From assembly GCA_041395845.1 (NCBI GenBank), contig JAWKZS010000009.1:1-64000 (forward strand): a stretch of 64,000 bases of DNA. The letters are read 5' to 3'. A program made the translations under genes and the position numbers. Shown one piece after another: positions 58,361-64,000 of the stretch. Position 1 is the stretch's first letter. Each line of letters begins with the position of its first letter. Under the pieces are notes generated by a model. The model was not told the DNA's origin, did no database searches, and saw only the letters and a list, made by a program, of their open reading frames with translations. The stretch comes from Ch67 sp041395845 (GTDB taxonomy: Bacteria > Pseudomonadota > Gammaproteobacteria > Pseudomonadales > Ketobacteraceae).

Positions 58361-59646
58361 CCGTCACGTCTGCATACACAAAACAGGTCGAAGGATCAGC
58401 CGGTTTCCAGGACAATACGGGCATGAACCCCATGCCCGACCTCGATCTCCTGACACCCGAACAGCTGCGCACACTGGCAGCGGATTTGCTGTTGCAGGTG
58501 CAATCCCTTGATCAGGCGATCACGTCACGCGACCTCATCATTCAACAGAAGGTCGCCACCCTGGCAGCCAAAGATCAGATCATCGCTGCCCGCGATGAGG
58601 CTATCCAGCGTTACAGGATCCGCGAGGAAAAACTCAGTCATGAGATGGCCCTGCTGCGTCGCCACCGGTTCGGCAAGAACAGCGAGGGTCTGGACTCCCA
58701 GCAACTGAGCATGCTGGAAGATCTGGTGGACGCCGATATCGCCGCGATTGAAACCGAACTGGAAAAGATTGCGGTTCGACCCAACACCGAAACCAGCAAG
58801 CAACCACCCAAACGCCAGACACTACCCCAGCAACTGCCCCGCACCGTGATCCGCCACGAGCCTGACAGTACGGTCTGTCGCTGCGGCTGCCAGATGCTCC
58901 GGATCGGCGAGGACATCAGCGAAAAACTGGATTACCAGCCCGGCACGTTTAGCGTCGAACAGCATGTCCGGGGCAAATGGGCCTGCCGCCAGTGCGAAAC
59001 CCTGGTGCAGGCTCCGGTGCCCGCCCATGTGATCGACAAAGGCATTCCGACCACAGGTTTGTTGGCGCAGGTGCTGGTCTCGAAGTACGCGGATCACTTG
59101 CCGCTGTATCGCCAGGAACAGATCTTTGCGCGTGCCGGTTTGCATCTGCCGCGCTCGACCCTGGCGGGCTGGATCGGTCGCTGCGGCGTCGAACTGCAAC
59201 CGCTAATTGACGCGCTGCGTGCAGAGTTGCTGACACACACCGTGCTGCATGCCGATGAAACGCCGGTGGCCATGCTGGCGCCGGGAAAAAAGCAAACGCA
59301 TCGTGCCTATGTGTGGGCCTATGCAACGACGCGCTTCGCGCCAGTGCAGGGTGTTGTCTATGAGTTCCGCCAGACGCGCTCGGGCAAAGAAGTACGCGAC
59401 TTCCTGGCGGACTGGCAAGGCAAACTCGTCTGTGACGACTTTAGCGGCTACAAGGCCAGCTTCGCCCAAGGCGTTATCGAAATCGGCTGCATGGCCCATG
59501 CCCGCCGCAAATTCCACGAGCTGCATGTGGCCAACCAAAGCCAGATTGCCCAGCAGGCGCTGCAATATATACAGCAGCTCTATGAAGTTGAGCGTGCTGC
59601 GGCAGAACTCACCGAACAAGACCGCGTGAAGCTGCGGCAGATGCAT

Positions 59647-59763
59647 GCCAAACCGATTCTGAATCAGGCTGTAACCAATGGCTTTGGCCGTTGCTGTCCC
59701 GTTGATTACCAACCGTCGTTGTGCCAGCAGCCACTGATGGAACTGATTCAGAATCGGTTTGGC
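59647..59763. repeat. 21-base perfect inverted repeat bounding an inverted tnpC fragment
   Basis: 59647-59667 and 59743-59763 are exact reverse complements (codons for AKPILNQ of TnpC). Read leftward from 59763 the segment continues the transposase: AKPILNQ, then FHQWLLAQRRLVINGTATAKAIGYS, ending at 59668. The right arm abuts terminus copy 3 without a gap. Confidence 0.92.
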
Positions 59764-59786
59764 GTAACCATCCGGCCAACTGCATC
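59764..59786 (+). repeat. IS66-type terminus, copy 3
   Basis: Begins GTAACCATCCGG, matching copy 2 over 20 of 22 positions apart from one inserted base. It is followed within five bases by the stop codon of the convergent gene. Confidence 0.6.
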
Positions 59787-59790
59787 TGTT

Positions 59791-61539
59791 CTATTGAATT
59801 CCATTAGAAACATCAATTCCGTTGTAGGATTTGCTCTGATTGTTCCACTTGAGAAATATGACATCTTCCAACTCAGTTGACTCGTCGAATTCGAGGATCA
59901 ACTTTTGTGGCATGCCGCTGACATTCAGTTCAGCAATTCTGATAGTTATTCCACTCAGTTTCACTGACTCGCCTTCACTAAAAGGAAATCTTGCGAAGTC
60001 CCTTACTGCTTTTTCTGGACCCTGAATGAATCCGCCGGGCAGTGTTGCTTCGATGGTGGTGTCTGAAAGACGGCGGAAATTGATAGCTTCATCGATGGTG
60101 GAGAGTATCCATATATTGCGCGGTATTGGTTCGCCACGATGGAAGCGGAAGGGGGCGATTGCGAGCGAGGATGCGAGCGGCGCTCCCACGATGACCAACC
60201 GTTTGTTCTGAAGGTCCTCGATATCTGGAAACTGTGAGGGGCCCTGGGAAATCATGGCGGACCAGAACAGTCGTGTGCTGTATGTCGCCACAGGCAACAG
60301 CAGCGGGCTGATCACCAGATGAAAGAGGACAAGAATGCTTCCAATGGTTTTGAAGAGCCATTTGGCTTGCAGATCCATGTGTCTGAATTGAGAGAATACG
60401 ATATACAGGAAGTGAGCGAGGGCTGCGCTGGCTCCGATGCCTGCAAAGATCAGTACGCGGTCTTGAGGCAGTGCCGTAGTTGCGGGTACCAGGGAACACA
60501 GCATTCCTAACAGCCACATTTGGGTGTAAGCGTGTTTGCGGGTAAGGAACCATACTGTCGGCAGTATTAGCAGCAGATAGACCAAACACCCAATTACATA
60601 ATTGGTGGTTTTCGTGGCGCCGTAGCCATACAGCTCTGCAGGGATAATTCCCCACTGGCTACCGAGCAATACGATGAAGCGCTGGCCGAATTGCTCGAGG
60701 AACGTCAATGGTTGGGCTGCCGGGTCGACATAATAGGCGTCGGCATTGGCGGCGCCGAAACCGGCCAGTTTGTAAACTGCATACCATACGATGATGACGC
60801 CGGCATGGGGCAATAAAGCCAGAATGCCTTTTGCTCTTCCTTTGGGATCGCAACACCAGGCGTACGCTGCAAGATAGCCAAAGGTTGAAATGCCGATTTC
60901 TGCAGACAGAAGCGCAGCGAGGAGTAGAAGCAGCGAAAGGCCTTGCCAGTGCGAACCCTGATCTTCTCTCCAGCGTATGTAGGTGAGGAACGCGGCCATG
61001 CCGAAGAAGGCGGCGATGAGTCCGTTGCGGTTTGCAATCCAGCTGATGGCGAAGCCGTGGGTGGCATCCAGGCCATATAGCGCCAGCGCGATCAATGCCA
61101 CGGGAGCTGTGGGTAAGGTGCGTCGATACAGTTTCAGTAGCAGGAAGCAGATGCCCAGGTACCAGAGCAGGTTGTGCAGGTGCATCAGGCTCGGCATGCG
61201 AGGCCACAGCTGGTAATCGATCCAGTGAGTGACTTCGGCGATCGGGCGCCAGAAAGCGTATTTCATGCCGCTGTAGGTCCACCAGGGGATGACACCCAGG
61301 TCCATGGCCTGACGGTTACGGTCAGGGTCCCCATTGATAAAGGAAAACAGACCAAACAGCGAAAGGTCGTCGGGCTTTTCGATGGGCAGGCTGTCGGCCT
61401 CAAAGATGGCGTAATGCATGTAATCATCGCCCATCATGCCGGCCCAAAGGCTCGGAAGACATAACGCGAAGATCAGTGCAAAGAGGACAAGGGCTTGTTT
61501 ACGCTGCCTGGCTGGCAGAGGGGAAGCAGTGCTGTTCAT
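59791..61539 (-). CDS. Polytopic membrane protein, GT-C glycosyltransferase-like
   Basis: A 582-residue protein with about 10-12 membrane segments followed by a soluble C-terminal domain of about 150 residues (RLVIVGAPLASSLAIAPFRF... to the end). After the first segment comes GMMGDDYMHY (Asp38-Asp39), the kind of acidic pair seen in the first external loop of GT-C glycosyltransferases. I cannot name a family. The leader just before ATG 61539 has no Shine-Dalgarno but a CAA-rich stretch. It ends against IS66 debris; whether the C-terminus is original is uncertain. Confidence 0.65.
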   Translation of the reverse strand: MNSTASPLPARQRKQALVLFALIFALCLPSLWAGMMGDDYMHYAIFEADSLPIEKPDDLSLFGLFSFINGDPDRNRQAMDLGVIPWWTYSGMKYAFWRPIAEVTHWIDYQLWPRMPSLMHLHNLLWYLGICFLLLKLYRRTLPTAPVALIALALYGLDATHGFAISWIANRNGLIAAFFGMAAFLTYIRWREDQGSHWQGLSLLLLLAALLSAEIGISTFGYLAAYAWCCDPKGRAKGILALLPHAGVIIVWYAVYKLAGFGAANADAYYVDPAAQPLTFLEQFGQRFIVLLGSQWGIIPAELYGYGATKTTNYVIGCLVYLLLILPTVWFLTRKHAYTQMWLLGMLCSLVPATTALPQDRVLIFAGIGASAALAHFLYIVFSQFRHMDLQAKWLFKTIGSILVLFHLVISPLLLPVATYSTRLFWSAMISQGPSQFPDIEDLQNKRLVIVGAPLASSLAIAPFRFHRGEPIPRNIWILSTIDEAINFRRLSDTTIEATLPGGFIQGPEKAVRDFARFPFSEGESVKLSGITIRIAELNVSGMPQKLILEFDESTELEDVIFLKWNNQSKSYNGIDVSNGIQ

Positions 61540-61782
61540 TGTTGTTTTTGTTTGTTGTTGGACCGGCAGGGCAGTGTAGGGGGGACTGACGCTGGCTGCA
61601 ATGGCTGAATGTTTGTTATGCAGCGTCGTTCCGCTAAAGGGTCGCTTCGTTGTCTAGATGGTGTATACAGAGTATATTTTTGTCGTTTATCAGGGTAGAA
61701 TTTAGCCAGCCTTTGGCCTGCTGGAGTGGCGGGCTTGGGCGTTTTCCCGTGTCATGTGAGTTGTAGATCTGGGGGTAGGGTA
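61540..61782 (+). promoter_or_regulatory. Region upstream of the TetR-type gene with promoter and dyad
   Basis: TTGTCT (61650-61655), 17 bases, TATATT (61673-61678). The sequence GTATACAGAGTATAT (61663-61677) is a near-palindrome overlapping the spacer and -10, a plausible autoregulatory operator for the TetR protein. No other gene is visible in this gap. Confidence 0.55.
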
Positions 61783-62502
61783 ATGGAGCAGGTGCAGGAG
61801 TCACAGGGCAACGAGTTTGTTGACCTGTTGTTACAGGCGACGGAGCGTGAGCTGGATCTGGCTACGTCCGAGATCAGTTTTCCGTTGCCGGGTCAGGGCG
61901 CCAAGTCCGATGTTTTGTTCAATGCAATCGGGGTGTTTACCAGTAAGGGCGTTGAGGATACGACCGTACAGGACCTGCTTGATGCCGCCAATGTTTCCCG
62001 GCGAACGTTTTATAAGTACTTCAAAAACAAGGTGGAAGTGCTGGAAAGTATCTACGAGATTGCGGCGGGCCTGCTGATGTCCCGTTTCAAGGCGGTGAAG
62101 AAGCAATCTGCTTCCCTAAGTGATTTCGTGGTCAGTTGCGTAGAGTTGTTCTTTGACTATCACGCCAATCTTGGGCCGCTGATTCGGATGATGACGGAAG
62201 AGGCGTTGCGGGCAGGCTCGCCGCTGGCTCCCCGTCGTGCTGCGCTGCTGGAGCAGATGGTCCAGTTGTTCGATGACCGTTATTTTGAGGATCAGGGGGT
62301 CAGGCTGGATCCGAAGGTTTACTATTCCCTGATCTGGATGATGGAAAGCGCTTCGATCAATATCCTGACCAGCGGTAATGCCTCTCGCGATGTCGTGGAC
62401 AGTTTCAAGGCAGTGATGAGCGCAATCAGTGCCAGGGCAATGGCCAGCAATCCTGAACAGTGGGATGCATTGCCTCGTCTGCCGGTCCTCAGCCAGTCTT
62501 GA
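61783..62502 (+). CDS. TetR-family transcriptional regulator
   Basis: 239 residues from ATG 61783, preceded by GGGTAGGG. A ~40-residue N-terminal extension comes before the TetR DNA-binding domain (KSDVLFNAIGVFTSKGVEDTTVQDLLDAANVSRRTFYKYFKNKVEVLESIYE, residues 41-92). The C-terminal helical domain would bind an unknown ligand. A dyad lies in its own promoter. The target is unknown. Confidence 0.88.
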   Translation: MEQVQESQGNEFVDLLLQATERELDLATSEISFPLPGQGAKSDVLFNAIGVFTSKGVEDTTVQDLLDAANVSRRTFYKYFKNKVEVLESIYEIAAGLLMSRFKAVKKQSASLSDFVVSCVELFFDYHANLGPLIRMMTEEALRAGSPLAPRRAALLEQMVQLFDDRYFEDQGVRLDPKVYYSLIWMMESASINILTSGNASRDVVDSFKAVMSAISARAMASNPEQWDALPRLPVLSQS

Positions 62503-62510
62503 TCCCATCG

Positions 62511-62536
62511 GGGCTTCGCCAGGTGCGAAGCCCTTT
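62511..62536 (+). terminator. Terminator after the TetR-type gene
   Basis: GGGCTTCGC (62511-62519) and GCGAAGCCC (62525-62533), nine perfect pairs with a five-base loop, then TTT. Confidence 0.8.
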
Positions 62537-62695
62537 CTGCCGTGCAGGTCCTGAATATTGATCTTTCGCAGCCTCTGCCTCAATCAGTGGGGCTCCTGCG
62601 TGTGCTTTCTGCTTCCCATGCTACTCTGAAAAAGGGTGCTGTACTCCTTTAGTAGACAGTGTCCGCGAGTGATTACTCGTTATGCATGGGAGGTC

Positions 62696-63868
62696 ATGGT
62701 GGTCAAGTCGTCGACGCAATCGCTGTTACTGGTCGAACTGGCAGGTATCAGTCCCCTTCGGGATCCATTGTCAAAGCATTATCAGTTGAGTTTCATTCCA
62801 TCCCTGGCCATGGCTGAGGAACAGTCTGGCACGGAGTTCGCGTTGATTCTATTGGATGCTTGCGGCTTTCCTGCTGCGGATTATCTGGCTGGGTGCAGAG
62901 CAATCAAGTCGCTGAGTGCCTTTCAGGACACGCCCGTGTTCCTGTATCTGGCTGATGGTGAGGCGCTGGATATGCTCGAGGTCTACGACGCCGGATTTGA
63001 CGATGTTATTACCAGTGCGGTTTCTGCGGAGCAGATTCTGGCGCGCCTCAATAAAGCCGTTTTTCATGCGATTGCCAGTCGACAGCTGAAAAGCCGGTTG
63101 CAGCAGGCCAGCGAGATGGCTTTTTCCGCCATGTCGGACACCAGTGATCTGGGGATCAACATCCAGTTTCTGGTGCATTGTCATGAGTGCGGCAATATTG
63201 ATGAGCTCGGCATGCTGCTGTTCAGCACGCTGTCCCATTATCAGCTGAGCTGCAGTTTACAGATGCGCAGTGAATTTGAGGTGAAGAATCTGGAGCCTAC
63301 CGGGCTTGCCAAGGATCTGGAGGCGCGCCTGCTGTGGGAGTTGAAGGATGCGGGACGTTACGTGGATTTTGGCCATCGCTGTGTGATGAATTACGGCAGG
63401 GTTTCGCTGCTGGTTAAAAAGATGCCCGACGACCCGAAACGTTTTGGCGCAATCAAGGACAATGTGTTCAGTTTGCTGCAGGGCGCTGATGCGCGAATCC
63501 GATCGATCGATAATGGGCGCATGCTGGAGATGGAGCGGGATGTGCTGGGCGGTATGGCGCATAAGATGCAGAACGTCATGGCTCAGGTGGACGAACGCTA
63601 TCAGGAAGTGATGCGACGCTGTGCGGTATTGGTCGAAGACATGGCCATGCGGGTTGATGAATCGATTCTATTTCTGGATCTCACCGAAGCGCAGGAAGAT
63701 ACGTTTACTGAAATCATGCAGACCGGCGTGCACGCGGTTTCAAAGCTGTTCAACGAGGGCATGCGTATCGACGAGAGCTTCCGGCGCCTGATCGACCATT
63801 TGAACATGCTGCTGGATCGTGAGCACGTTTCCGTCGATGAGCTGCGCAAGGTGCTGGACCGGTTATAG
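62696..63868 (+). CDS. Degenerate receiver-domain protein with helical C-terminus
   Basis: About 390 residues (ATG 62696; GTG 62699 is better spaced from GGAGG). Residues 8-130 fold like a CheY receiver. Asp54 (LILLDACGF) is at the phosphorylation position, but the acidic pair after beta1 is reduced to one Glu (LLVELAG) and the beta5 Lys is missing (DDVITSAVS). The middle is a compact domain (YQLSCSLQMRSEF..VDFGHRCVMNYGRVSLLVKKMP). The C-terminal ~120 residues are helical with coiled-coil character. Role unknown; likely a signalling adaptor. Confidence 0.7.
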   Translation: MVVKSSTQSLLLVELAGISPLRDPLSKHYQLSFIPSLAMAEEQSGTEFALILLDACGFPAADYLAGCRAIKSLSAFQDTPVFLYLADGEALDMLEVYDAGFDDVITSAVSAEQILARLNKAVFHAIASRQLKSRLQQASEMAFSAMSDTSDLGINIQFLVHCHECGNIDELGMLLFSTLSHYQLSCSLQMRSEFEVKNLEPTGLAKDLEARLLWELKDAGRYVDFGHRCVMNYGRVSLLVKKMPDDPKRFGAIKDNVFSLLQGADARIRSIDNGRMLEMERDVLGGMAHKMQNVMAQVDERYQEVMRRCAVLVEDMAMRVDESILFLDLTEAQEDTFTEIMQTGVHAVSKLFNEGMRIDESFRRLIDHLNMLLDREHVSVDELRKVLDRL

Positions 63869-64000
63869 CGGTTCGATAAAGCGGAAGCGCGGCACGGTGG
63901 TGCCGTCGACATCGACCAGCTCGCTGAACATGGCTTGCGGCCGCACCCACAGATCGTAGTTGCCGTACAGCGTACGGTAAACCACCATCTTCTCTCCGGT
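63863..64000 (-). CDS. DUF1653-type small protein, C-terminal part (runs off the right edge)
   Basis: The last 45 codons and stop read leftward from the edge: TGEKMVVYRTLYGNYDLWVRPQAMF then SELVDVDGTTVPRFRFIEPL. This matches the DUF1653 pattern (LVVYRTLYGDYGLWVRPLAMF...VPRFRFI). The stop overlaps the convergent receiver-like gene by six bases. Function unknown. Confidence 0.85.
   Translation of the reverse strand, partial: TGEKMVVYRTLYGNYDLWVRPQAMFSELVDVDGTTVPRFRFIEPL

Larger units (their letters stand above)
57400..59786 (+). mobile_element. Degenerate, rearranged IS66-family element
   Basis: Contains a tail remnant of a transposase (57470-57590), then tnpA, tnpB and a truncated tnpC in the usual IS66 order, and an inverted tnpC fragment at the right. 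Three direct copies of a terminus-like sequence starting GTAA(G/C)C(G/A)T lie at 57400-57421, 57591-57612 and 59764-59786; IS66 ends typically begin GTAAGCG. No right-hand inverted end is seen. The element appears immobile, since the catalytic Glu region of TnpC is gone from its normal place. It sits between the outer-membrane gene and a convergent membrane-protein gene. Confidence 0.8.
58423..59880 (+). pseudogene. IS66 transposase TnpC, truncated and fused to unrelated sequence
   Basis: Residues 1-415 are authentic IS66 transposase: N-terminal coiled coil and leucine-rich helix, zinc-binding CRCGC...CRQC, and the catalytic HADETPV and CDDFSGYK aspartates. At 59667 the normal sequence stops. 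The reading frame then runs through an inverted piece of the same gene and into the 3' end of the convergent gene, adding 70 meaningless residues. The third catalytic residue (Glu, in the lost C-terminal part) is absent, so the enzyme should be inactive. Confidence 0.9.

Noticed and set aside
59203..59712. Leftward 169-codon frame inside tnpC beginning VINGTATAKAIGYS
   Set aside because: It is the backward tnpC fragment joined to the antisense of tnpC, not a gene.

Overview
The window is a chromosomal segment of a marine-type gammaproteobacterium. Three things suggest this. The ribosomal, RNA polymerase and translation-factor genes are all bacterial. The order ssb - MFS transporter - uvrA - rplQ - rpoA ... 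rpoC - rpoB ... tuf - tRNA cluster - coaX/birA is the arrangement I know from Pseudomonas and its relatives. The biotin operon is of the BioC/BioH type. An Alcanivorax/Ketobacter/Marinobacter-like member of Pseudomonadales sensu lato is my best inference; no rRNA is present to settle it.

Layout. 1-752: the edge of an SprA-type metalloprotease-like gene and a small flagellar-rod-like gene. 910-5526: a complete leftward biotin operon bioB-bioF-bioH-bioC-bioD, with a BirA-type operator (TTGTCAACC-N15-GGTTTACTG) lying on its -35 box. 5664-8472: comF, an srkA-like kinase and a ketopantoate-reductase-like dehydrogenase. 8794-12718: a three-gene type II secretion piece (gspN, gspC, gspD). 12855-17701: ssb, a YajR-like MFS transporter and divergent uvrA.

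17826-49809 is an uninterrupted leftward superoperon. In transcription order it holds tRNA-Thr(TGT), tRNA-Tyr, tRNA-Gly, tRNA-Thr(GGT), a second tuf copy, tRNA-Trp, secE, nusG, rplKAJL, rpoBC, rpsLG, fusA, tufA, then the S10, spc and alpha operons ending at rplQ. It therefore joins what Escherichia coli keeps as separate rif and str/S10/spc/alpha loci. Several control elements are visible: a tRNA-operon promoter inside the neighbouring gene, a nusG terminator, an L10 leader, an rplL-rpoB attenuator hairpin, an rpsL promoter, a hairpin at the S7-site position, tandem hairpins before rpsJ, and an internal alpha-operon promoter. The second tuf copy carries a one-base deletion and is unreadable as sequenced, while tufA is intact.

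49859-52651: SPOR-domain protein, coaX (type III pantothenate kinase) and birA, directly downstream of an ArsR-family repressor gene. 52762-57397: a divergent cassette of an MMPL/RND transporter, a LolA-like periplasmic protein and an outer-membrane beta-barrel. A dyad in the spacer of its promoter fits control by the ArsR protein. 57400-59786: a wrecked IS66-family element with tail remnants, duplicated ends and an inverted internal segment. 59791-63868: a large GT-C-like membrane protein, a TetR-family regulator and a protein with a degenerate receiver domain. The right edge cuts a DUF1653-type gene.

Functional links: BirA made at 51-52 kb is the probable repressor of the bio operon at 5 kb. 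The housekeeping half is highly conserved. The region from 52.3 kb to the right end is accessory and holds the least understood genes.
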